DNA from: Streptomyces zaomyceticus
GTDB taxonomy: Bacteria > Actinomycetota > Actinomycetes > Streptomycetales > Streptomycetaceae
Direction: 5' to 3'
DNA length: 64,000 bases
NCBI RefSeq assembly: GCF_014656215.1
Contig: NZ_BNBZ01000023.1
Location: 56,006-120,005, forward strand
Below are positions 1 to 6,281 of this stretch, piece after piece. A program made the translations under genes and the position numbers. Position 1 is the stretch's first letter, and each line of letters begins with the position of its first letter. The notes below the pieces were generated by a model. It worked only from the letters and a program-made list of their open reading frames with translations, did not search any database and was not told the origin of the DNA.

Positions 1-495
1 GATTTTGGCAAACCAGATGCGCAGGGTTCGCTCAGGCAGCGCCCGTACGGCCTCCGCCCCACTCTTAAAAGCCCGAGAGACCTCGATCTCCACCTTACTG
101 AGGTGCTCGTTGTTGCAGGGCTTGCAGGCAGGAATAAGAACCTTCGGCACAAGCAGCGAGTCATTGGGCAAGTGGATCTTCGGCTTGGGCTGTCGCGGTG
201 GCATGATCTCGCGCTGCATCCAGCGAGGCAGCACGTCCTCGACTGTCCGGTTGCTGTCACTCAGCGCCGTCGCGCAGACGAAGCACTCGTCGTCGTTGAG
301 GCCTTGGCTCTCCCAAGGCCTGTAGTTCACCCCTGCGGCCACCATCGCGTCACCAAGGGCTCCCCACCTCTCTGCGGAAGCTGTCACGTGGCAGAGTGTG
401 ACATCAGGACGGACGTGCGGCCCTCTGTTTTCCACAGTGTCATCGACTCGCCTCCACCCGGCGGGAGTTGAGACTCCCTTGGTGTCGATGGTCAC
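1..495 (-). CDS. HNH-like zinc-binding protein, partial (3' end outside window)
   Basis: An open minus-strand frame runs from a GTG at 495 to the window edge, 19 bases after the integrase stop. It shows a CFVC pair followed by an ED-x-LPRWM segment and then IPACKPCNNEHL, the layout of HNH/zinc-knuckle nucleases (first CxxC, histidine-metal-type helix, second CxxC plus NN). The catalytic His expected next to the first motif is not obvious, so nuclease activity is uncertain. The start is weak: upstream GGGA is a poor ribosome site, and an internal GTG or ATG nearer the first CxxC is possible. Its position just after int suggests co-transcription and that the element continues to the left. Confidence 0.55.
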   Translation of the reverse strand, partial: MTIDTKGVSTPAGWRRVDDTVENRGPHVRPDVTLCHVTASAERWGALGDAMVAAGVNYRPWESQGLNDDECFVCATALSDSNRTVEDVLPRWMQREIMPPRQPKPKIHLPNDSLLVPKVLIPACKPCNNEHLSKVEIEVSRAFKSGAEAVRALPERTLRIWFAKI

Positions 496-514
496 GCAAT
501 TCCCATCCGCGAAA

Positions 515-2002
515 TCACGCTAGGTCTGCCGCCCCTCGACCCTCGTCCGCCCAGCCCATGGCCTTTTCGATCTTCCTGTTATTCAGCTCCTCATGGCCGT
601 CGATGCATCCCTCATACCGACGATGGATCACTTCGGGCGAGTTGCCTGCTCGGCGGGCAACCTCGGCAACTGGGACGCCGGCGTTCAACCAGTTCGTGAT
701 GCAGGTGTGCCGAAGGTCGTACGGTCGGTGCGCAAGCGGGGACTCCACCTTGTCCGGCGGCAGGGCGATCGGCCGGGCGTCCTGCCAGACCCTCCAGTAG
801 CTGGATGTCCCGAGGACGGCGCCACGCTCGTTGGCGAAGATCCGGCCGTCCTGCGCCGTGCCGAACTCCGCTATGTGCGCGCGGAGCATGGCGACGAGCG
901 TCGGAGGAATCGGGACGGGACGATCGGCCTTGGGCTCCCGGGACTTGAGCCCGCGCTTGTCGTGGCGCTGCCCTGAATCCGTCCACCGCTTGCCGGACAC
1001 CGGCCGGGTCTCCTTGAGGGTGAGCGTCCCCCACCCCTTCTCGGGGAGGTAGCAATCCTTCTTCCTGAGCCCCACCGCCTCGGCCGGCCGCATCGCCGCG
1101 TACATCTGGCAGGCGAAGAAGGCGACTAGTCGACGTCCGCGGTTCCGGTGAACGGAGCCCACGTAAGAGACGGCCGTGAGGAGCTGCTCACCTTGGACGG
1201 CGTTGACCAGGACCCGGGGGTCAACGACGTCGCCCTTGTTGGAGCCCGCGCGCTTCACTCCCGCAAGCGGGTTCTCCTCCAGGTACCCGCACTCAATGGC
1301 GTACTCCATGGCCGTGTTGAAGCCGCGGCGCCGGCGCTTATAGGTCTCCCCCGCTGCCGGGGTGTCGTCCAGCTTGAACGAGAGCCGGTACTGGACGTCC
1401 CGCACCACCTTGGGGTCGGTGAGAGCCGAGAGCGTCAACGATCGGGTCCGGAGCCACGTGCACGCCGCTACGAGTTCCGGCGGCGGCTCCTCGTCCTCGT
1501 GTGCCGGTACCACCGCCCACCGCATCGCGAGCCGCGTCTCCTCCGGTGTGGGCGCCTTCTTACCGCCCTCCATCATCGCGAGCGCCACCGTGGCCAGGCT
1601 GTCGGCCAGCCCCTCACGGGTCTTCGCCGCCGCCGTAAGCCACCGGCTCGCCATGTACTCGCGGCTGAAGTCCCACCACGAAGGATCAGGCTTTTCGTTC
1701 TCCTTCGCGGCAGCCGCCCGGAGCTCCGACTCCGGCAGGCCGGACGCCACGTCGAACGCCTCGCCCTTCCGCATCGCCTGCCACAGCTCGGAGCGGCGGC
1801 TCTCCGCGAGGGCCACGGTGGCGAAGCTGGCGGCCTTCACCTTTCCGGCGACCGTCCAACGGATCTGATACGGAGCCTTCTTGCTCCGTACCTGGTTGAC
1901 CTTCCACACCCGTACGTCCGTGGAGAGGGTCAGGTCTCCGGAAACGGGCGGGCGCCCGCTGTTGCGGGCGCCCGGGGTGGTGCTGGTCTTGCGGTAGGTC
2001 AC
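515..2002 (-). CDS. int: site-specific tyrosine integrase
   Basis: This 495-residue phage-type tyrosine recombinase would catalyse integration and, with the excisionase, excision of the element at a tRNA gene. The N-terminal third carries an AP2-like/SAM-like arm-binding region (basic, KVNQVRSKKAPYQIRWTV). The catalytic domain has the first Arg in AAMRPAEAVGL near residue 305, the HxxR box in HRPYDLRHT about 120 residues later, and the nucleophile Tyr in HRRYEGC near the C-terminus. The ATG overlaps the stop of the excisionase gene (ATGA), so the two are translationally coupled. The length is typical of AICE integrases. Confidence 0.95.
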   Translation of the reverse strand: MTYRKTSTTPGARNSGRPPVSGDLTLSTDVRVWKVNQVRSKKAPYQIRWTVAGKVKAASFATVALAESRRSELWQAMRKGEAFDVASGLPESELRAAAAKENEKPDPSWWDFSREYMASRWLTAAAKTREGLADSLATVALAMMEGGKKAPTPEETRLAMRWAVVPAHEDEEPPPELVAACTWLRTRSLTLSALTDPKVVRDVQYRLSFKLDDTPAAGETYKRRRRGFNTAMEYAIECGYLEENPLAGVKRAGSNKGDVVDPRVLVNAVQGEQLLTAVSYVGSVHRNRGRRLVAFFACQMYAAMRPAEAVGLRKKDCYLPEKGWGTLTLKETRPVSGKRWTDSGQRHDKRGLKSREPKADRPVPIPPTLVAMLRAHIAEFGTAQDGRIFANERGAVLGTSSYWRVWQDARPIALPPDKVESPLAHRPYDLRHTCITNWLNAGVPVAEVARRAGNSPEVIHRRYEGCIDGHEELNNRKIEKAMGWADEGRGAADLA

Positions 2003-2190
2003 GCGGCTTCCTCCAGGGTCTCAATCCAGCGCTCCAGGTCCGAGCGACGGATGCGGACCTCGCCGTTCGGGAGCTTGATGGCCTTCGGGCCCTTCTTGAG
2101 CTGACGCCACCGGTAGAAGGTGGCTCGGGGTACTCCGATCTCCTTCACGACCTGGGGGATCGTGAGCATCTCGTCACGCGTCGCGGACAC
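1999..2190 (-). CDS. xis: excisionase / MerR-like HTH protein
   Basis: A 63-residue protein holds a single winged HTH: TIPQVVKEIGVPRATFYRW is the helix-turn-helix, followed by a wing with LPNGEVRIRRSDLERWI. This is the classic architecture of Xis-type DNA-bending factors next to a tyrosine integrase. I chose the GTG at 2190 because it is preceded by a very strong AGGAGGA at ideal spacing; an ATG seven codons later has no such site. The stop overlaps the int start, so excisionase and integrase levels should be linked. Longer upstream frames read through the palindromic repeats and are not credible. Confidence 0.85.
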   Translation of the reverse strand: MSATRDEMLTIPQVVKEIGVPRATFYRWRQLKKGPKAIKLPNGEVRIRRSDLERWIETLEEAA

Positions 2191-2230
2191 GGGTCCTCCT
2201 CGACTGGCTACCGAAGACAGGGCGGGGCGC

Positions 2231-2487
2231 CGCAGAAACCGCAGAATCCGCAGAAACCTGCGAATCCGGGGCCTGACCTGCGGCGTTGGGGGTGTGCGGG
2301 CGACTGCCGCAAAAATCACGAGAATCGCCGCAGAAATGGACGGCGGTACCGAGGGTCGGGCGCCGCGAGACCGGCGACGGGATTTGTGCGGCGGTTTCGC
2401 CGATTTTTGCGGCTGCCGGACCGACGGGCCGTTTCCGCAGGTGGGCACGGCCACCCGGGGGTTTCTGCGGATTCTGCGGTTTGTGCG
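2231..2487. repeat. 257-bp interrupted palindrome built of 9-bp iterons
   Basis: Three tandem 9-mers (CGCAGAAAC, CGCAGAATC, CGCAGAAAC) lie at 2231-2257. Their inverted counterparts (GTTTCTGCG, GATTCTGCG, GTTTGTGCG) lie at 2461-2487. Inside these are inverted pairs CCGCAAAAATC (2307-2317) with GATTTTTGCGG (2402-2412), and CCGCAGAAAT (2328-2337) with ATTTGTGCGG (2382-2391). All pairs share a centre at about 2359. The block fills the non-coding gap between rep and xis, where an iteron-type replication origin or a Rep/Xis control site is expected. The repeats are seen directly; the role is inference. Confidence 0.8.
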
Positions 2488-2520
2488 GCGGGGGTCCCAC
2501 CCGAAGGCGGGTGGGGAGGC

Positions 2521-4500
2521 TCAGGCCTTGGGCTCGCGGACGCTCGGGTGAATCAGGTACCGGGGCGCCGGCGGGCGACCCCGTTTGCCGGTGCGGGGCG
2601 GGGTCTCGCTGCGGAGGTAACCGTGCTCCTCCAAGACGGCAGCGGCGGGATCCAGTTCGGCGATGGTGGGGAACTCGGAACGGGAGAGCTTGGCGAAGAG
2701 GTCCCGGCGGCTGACGCTCTCCCAGCCGTTGTCCTCCAGGACCGACAGCAAGCTCCGGGCGCGAGCCAGGGTGGCGTCGGCACCCATGAGGTCGAAGACG
2801 GTCAGGGCGTGGGCGGCGAAGTAGTCGGCCAGTTCGATCGCCGCGCCCATCGTTGTGGCGCTGATCGGGGTGTTGGTACCGCCGTCAATGTGCTCGGCGA
2901 GGTGGAGCAGACCGGCGATGCGGGCTGCGGCACCCACGAGCTTGCCGGCCCACTTCCCGATGTGTCCGAGACGCCCGCCCTTGGTACGGAGCTGCGGCTC
3001 CATGCGCTCGCCGTACGCCTTGAGGGCGGCATCGGCTTCGGGGCCCGCTTGGACCACGAGGGGATCGGTCCAGTCCGCGAGCTTGAGCGTGAGGGCGAAG
3101 ACGTTCCGCTCGTACGTCGCCCCAACAGCGGGCGGAACGGGGTCCGGGTCAATCTTCCGGTAGCCGACCAGGGATTCCGGCAGGCAGTAGAGGAACCGGG
3201 CGAGCAGGCCGCGGCCGTCGAAGCCGCGGTTCTTGCCGATGTCCTCCAGGACGCTGGGCTGGACGGCGAGCCCCATGGTGAGCGCGGGCGCCTCGATGAA
3301 CTCCTGGCGGGTCCGGCGGTCGACGCGCAGCCGGTCGCCGGCGTGGCCCTTGAGGAAGACCTCCATGTTGGGCACACCGGAGTACCGCCCGGCGATGATG
3401 TCGAAGATGCCGCCCTCGGCGGACATGACCGCGAGCCTGCCGCCCTGTTCGGCGAGCAGGGTGGTGACCGTCTCGGGAGTGGCATCGTCGGCGAGGAGCC
3501 GCGGGCGCGGCGGCACGGTCAGGGACTCGGCGGTCTGGGCGAGGCCGATCGCCTCCGCCACCAGGTTGTCCCGCTCGGGACCCTCGGCCTTCGCGGCTTG
3601 AGCGGCGGCCTTGTCGGCGGCCTCGCGCGCCATGCGAGCGGTGACCTCGGCCTCCACGATCGTGAGGTTGGATCCCTCCACGAGCGTGTTCTCCGCCTCG
3701 TAGAGCGGTGCGGTCATGGCGGCGAAGACGGCGGACTTGCGGTTGGCCGGGCCGAGGGCGACGACGACGAAGAGGTTGGTGGGCTCGCGCCACCGCCCGC
3801 GCACCTGGACGACGGCCCGGCCGCCGGCCGCGGTCGCGAGGACGGAGAGGGCGAGGGCGCCCGCGAGGTCCACCGGGGTCTGGGTCTCCTCGGCAAGCGC
3901 GACGACGAAGTCCGAGACCCAGCCAGGGAGGGCGTGCACGGGGAACGGCGGCAGCTTCGGCTGCCGGTCGAGCGGGATTGGCTCCGGCCACGCGGCCGGG
4001 ACGGTCGTGGCGCCGAGCGCGAGGGCTTCGCGGAGGTCGTCCTCGGTGGCCTCGGCCGACATGCCGGCCTGGACGATGCGGGTGCCGACCTCGATGCTCC
4101 GGCGGCGCCGGGCGAGGACGTGGACGATCTCGGCGTAGTAGGTGGCGTTGGCCGTGGAGGGCACGGCCTGGATGAGGGTGTGGAGGTAGGGCCGGCCGCC
4201 CGCGCGGACGAGTTCGCCGGTCTGCTCCAGGTGGTGCCCGAGGGTGATCGGGTCGACGGGCTGTCCCTCGGCATGCAGGGCGAGGATCGCGCGGTGGATC
4301 GTCTCGTGGGCGGGCACGTAGTGGTCGCCCGGGTCCATCGAGCCGTTCACGTCGCCGATGACGCCGGGCGCGAGCATGAGCGCGCCGACGACGGCCTGTT
4401 CGGCTTCCCGGTCGTGCGGTGCCATCCGCTCCACGCCGCCGGGCACGCTGTGCAGCGGCACCACGGGGGCGTACTGCCCATGGGCGGGCTCAGGTGTCAT
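2521..4500 (-). CDS. AICE replication protein, DnaB-N-like plus DUF3987
   Basis: The 659-residue protein begins with a DnaB helicase N-terminal-like domain (HDREAEQAVVGALML, residues about 25-130) and continues as a DUF3987/YfjI-type ATPase with a Walker-A-like GPANRKSAVF segment. A basic C-terminal winged-helix tail follows (KRGRPPAPRYLIHP). Proteins of this plan serve as replication initiators/primase-helicases in Streptomyces integrative plasmids. I infer that it initiates replication of the excised circle, probably at the iteron palindrome directly downstream. The ATG at 4500 is preceded by AGGAGAAA. An upstream in-frame extension to 4605 would cross the leader hairpin and the previous stop, so it was rejected. 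Confidence 0.8.
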   Translation of the reverse strand: MTPEPAHGQYAPVVPLHSVPGGVERMAPHDREAEQAVVGALMLAPGVIGDVNGSMDPGDHYVPAHETIHRAILALHAEGQPVDPITLGHHLEQTGELVRAGGRPYLHTLIQAVPSTANATYYAEIVHVLARRRRSIEVGTRIVQAGMSAEATEDDLREALALGATTVPAAWPEPIPLDRQPKLPPFPVHALPGWVSDFVVALAEETQTPVDLAGALALSVLATAAGGRAVVQVRGRWREPTNLFVVVALGPANRKSAVFAAMTAPLYEAENTLVEGSNLTIVEAEVTARMAREAADKAAAQAAKAEGPERDNLVAEAIGLAQTAESLTVPPRPRLLADDATPETVTTLLAEQGGRLAVMSAEGGIFDIIAGRYSGVPNMEVFLKGHAGDRLRVDRRTRQEFIEAPALTMGLAVQPSVLEDIGKNRGFDGRGLLARFLYCLPESLVGYRKIDPDPVPPAVGATYERNVFALTLKLADWTDPLVVQAGPEADAALKAYGERMEPQLRTKGGRLGHIGKWAGKLVGAAARIAGLLHLAEHIDGGTNTPISATTMGAAIELADYFAAHALTVFDLMGADATLARARSLLSVLEDNGWESVSRRDLFAKLSRSEFPTIAELDPAAAVLEEHGYLRSETPPRTGKRGRPPAPRYLIHPSVREPKA

Positions 4501-4510
4501 GCTGGGGTTT

Positions 4511-4579
4511 CTCCTGTTTCTGTCGAAGGGACGGAGAGCCGGGGCGGTCGCGGTCTTGTGGTGAGAGGCGACCGCCCCG
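4511..4579 (-). promoter_or_regulatory. intercistronic hairpin and leader of the replication gene
   Basis: CGGGGCGGTCGC at 4540-4551 pairs perfectly with GCGACCGCCCCG at 4568-4579; on the transcribed strand the 16-base loop contains CTCTCACCAC. Downstream, in the direction of rep, come CCCTTCGACA and then the AGGAG ribosome site. The same order (hairpin with CTCTCACCAC loop, CCCTTCGACA, AGGAG) occurs before the 12145 gene. It could be an attenuator, a processing or stabilising stem, or a binding site for an element protein. Confidence 0.6.
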
Positions 4580-4586
4580 GGCACAG

Positions 4587-5045
4587 CTACTTCTGCTTGA
4601 GCCACCGCTCGTACTGCTGGCGGACGTAGGCGCGGGGCTCGCAGATGACCGTGGCGCTGTCGGTGTCCATGAGGCGGCGGGCCGCCTCGGTGGCCATCTC
4701 CGCCGCGTCACTGCGTACGCGCTCGCTCTCGTCGCCCAGCGCGATGCGGTCCAAAATCGCGGCCTTGCGGAGCCAGAACTCTCGGCCGATGTCCGTGCCG
4801 AACGGCTTGTCGGCGGCGGTGCGGGCGGTCCAGCCGATCTCGCTGATGATGCTCGGGGCGAGCGCGTAGGCGTCCTCGGGCGTCGGCCACTCCTCGGCCC
4901 GGAGGTCGGCGGTGAGGTAGAGGCGCTCGCGCTTGCCGTCGCGGGTGGCGTACTGGCGTACGGCGCCCGTGGCGAAGGCTCCGCCGAGCGCGGCGGTCAC
5001 CCGGCCGGTGTCGTCGGGGTCACAGATGACACGGATCTCGAGCAT
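4587..5045 (-). CDS. conserved AICE protein of unknown function
   Basis: This is a 152-residue soluble protein with no motif that I recognise. It starts MLEIRVICDPDD, carries a beta-rich first half (VRQYATRDGKRERLYLTAD) and an alpha-helical second half rich in Glu/Arg, and ends QQYERWLKQK. The first half resembles small RNA- or nucleotide-binding alpha/beta folds only in secondary structure. It sits three bases downstream of the 5049-5657 membrane protein gene, so the two are almost certainly co-transcribed and coupled. Location between the operator cluster and rep suggests a role in replication or its control. Confidence 0.75.
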   Translation of the reverse strand: MLEIRVICDPDDTGRVTAALGGAFATGAVRQYATRDGKRERLYLTADLRAEEWPTPEDAYALAPSIISEIGWTARTAADKPFGTDIGREFWLRKAAILDRIALGDESERVRSDAAEMATEAARRLMDTDSATVICEPRAYVRQQYERWLKQK

Positions 5046-5048
5046 GGG

Positions 5049-5657
5049 TCAGTACTCCTTGGTGCTCTCGATGGCGGGGAGTTCGGGCAGTCCGGCGCGG
5101 GTGAGGGCCTGCGGGTCGAAGCCGGGCAGGGCCGCGCGCGTGAGCAGGGCGGTGGCGAGCTGCTCGGCGTAGCGGGCGCCGGAGCGGGCGGCCTCGATCT
5201 GAGCTCCGGCGCGCAGGGCTTCCACGCGCTCGACGTGGGCGTGGTCCTCGCGCCGCTCGGCCGTGTGCCGCTCGTGCGCGACGGTGGCGCGGCGATCGGT
5301 GCGCCAGTAGCGGGCGGCGAGGCCGTAGGCGACGGCGGTGGCAAGCACCCACAGCAGGAGTGGGAGGGACAGTCCGTCGGCGTATCCGGCGACCCCGGCG
5401 AAGGCGAGGCCGCCCGAGGTCGCGAACGCGGCTCCGGCGAGGGTGCTGTCCCCGCGGTGTCCGGCCGCGGCGAAGGCGCCGGCCGTGGCCGCTCCGGCGG
5501 CGAGGACGACCATCAGGATGGCGTTGCCGACGGAGTGTTCGGCGCCGTTGGCGTTCCAGAGCCGGCCGAGGACGAGGACCGTGGACGTGGCGAGGGCGGG
5601 GGCCAGCTTCGGCGTGGCCGTGGTGAGCCAGTGCGGGGTGGTGATCGGCTCGTTCAT
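5049..5657 (-). CDS. membrane protein with cytoplasmic helical tail
   Basis: The 202-residue protein has a short cytoplasmic N-terminus and about four hydrophobic segments between residues 15 and 120 (for example VGNAILMVVLAAGAATAGAF and LSLPLLLWVLATAVAYGLAA). A charged, probably coiled-coil C-terminal region follows from about residue 120 (RRATVAHERHTAERREDHAH). The design resembles spread-type (Spd) membrane proteins of Streptomyces plasmids, which help plasmid DNA move between hyphal compartments. That role is inferred from topology and context only. Confidence 0.7.
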   Translation of the reverse strand: MNEPITTPHWLTTATPKLAPALATSTVLVLGRLWNANGAEHSVGNAILMVVLAAGAATAGAFAAAGHRGDSTLAGAAFATSGGLAFAGVAGYADGLSLPLLLWVLATAVAYGLAARYWRTDRRATVAHERHTAERREDHAHVERVEALRAGAQIEAARSGARYAEQLATALLTRAALPGFDPQALTRAGLPELPAIESTKEY

Positions 5658-5672
5658 CGCGGGCTCCTTCGG

Positions 5673-5867
5673 CTAGTTGGCGAGGTCGGAGAGGGCCGTG
5701 GCGGAGGACTGGACGAGGTTGGCGATCGGCTCGTACGCGCCGGTCCCGGCGGCGAAGAACCCGAAGAGGAAGAGCACGATGGCGGCGCCGGCGCCGGAGG
5801 ACTTGCTCTTCACGGCGAAGGCGGACGCGGCGCCGAAGAGCAGGACGGCGGAGATCTCGAAGTTCAT
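5673..5867 (-). CDS. small two-segment membrane protein
   Basis: A 64-residue protein has two hydrophobic helices separated by a short basic KSKSSG turn (ISAVLLFGAASAFAV and GAAIVLFLFGFFAAGTGAY). It starts at an ATG with GGAGCC(T) upstream and lies 15 bases before the 5657 start, within the same operon. No family is recognised. Small hydrophobic proteins of this kind are regular members of spread gene clusters in Streptomyces mobile elements. Confidence 0.65.
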   Translation of the reverse strand: MNFEISAVLLFGAASAFAVKSKSSGAGAAIVLFLFGFFAAGTGAYEPIANLVQSSATALSDLAN

Positions 5868-5890
5868 GTCAGGCTCCTGTCGTTGCGAGG

Positions 5891-6142
5891 TCAGCGGGTG
5901 CCGTCGCGGTGGACGCGGGCGGCGATGTTGAACAGGTGGCGGCCGACGCGGATGCGGATGCCGTGGCCCTTGCAGCGGCGGCAGGTCTTGCCGCGCTTGG
6001 GCTTGCCCTTGCGGTCCGTCGTGAGGGCGAAGCCGAGTCCGTTGCACTTGCGGCAGTTGCCGAACGGCGAGGCCGCACACAGGGCGGAGTAACCGATCGT
6101 GATGGCGAGCAGGAGTGCGCTAGCGGCGAGGAAGGGGGTCAT
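5891..6142 (-). CDS. small membrane-anchored zinc-ribbon protein
   Basis: The 83-residue protein has an N-terminal hydrophobic anchor (FLAASALLLAITIGYSAL) followed by two CxxCxG motifs, CRKCNGLG and CRRCKGHG. These are the repeat signature of the DnaJ-type zinc finger. A basic tail follows. It is the first gene downstream of the CTAG operator cluster and starts the replication-side operon. A membrane-tethered DnaJ-like zinc module could bind protein or nucleic acid; there is no J domain, so it is not a co-chaperone by itself. Confidence 0.7.
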   Translation of the reverse strand: MTPFLAASALLLAITIGYSALCAASPFGNCRKCNGLGFALTTDRKGKPKRGKTCRRCKGHGIRIRVGRHLFNIAARVHRDGTR

Positions 6143-6185
6143 CGGGGGCCTCTCCGGCGGTTTTCCGGGTATGCGCAGGTCAGCC

Positions 6186-6272
6186 CGCTAGGAACTAGCG
6201 TGCTGATCAGATGCGGTATGGGGTGCTAGCGGTGCCGCTAGACCTAGCGGGGTTTGCTGCTAGGTCTAGCGG
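6186..6272. promoter_or_regulatory. cluster of CTAG-containing palindromes (operator region)
   Basis: The 139-bp gap upstream of the 6142 start holds CGCTAG-GAA-CTAGCG (6186-6200), CTAGCGG-TG-CCGCTAG (6226-6241), and a 14-bp inverted pair CCGCTAGACCTAGC / GCTAGGTCTAGCGG (6235-6248 and 6259-6272). CTAG is rare in this DNA, so its repeated use here is striking. It is the likely operator for the rep-xis-int operon, probably bound by the element's GntR or HTH repressor (inference). Confidence 0.7.
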
Positions 6273-6281
6273 CGATCCGTG

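Noticed and set aside
2386..4629. Long 747-residue plus-strand open frame opposite the replication gene
   Set aside because: It is a mirror of the minus-strand rep gene caused by high GC; no ribosome site, no family features, and the minus frame has clear domains.
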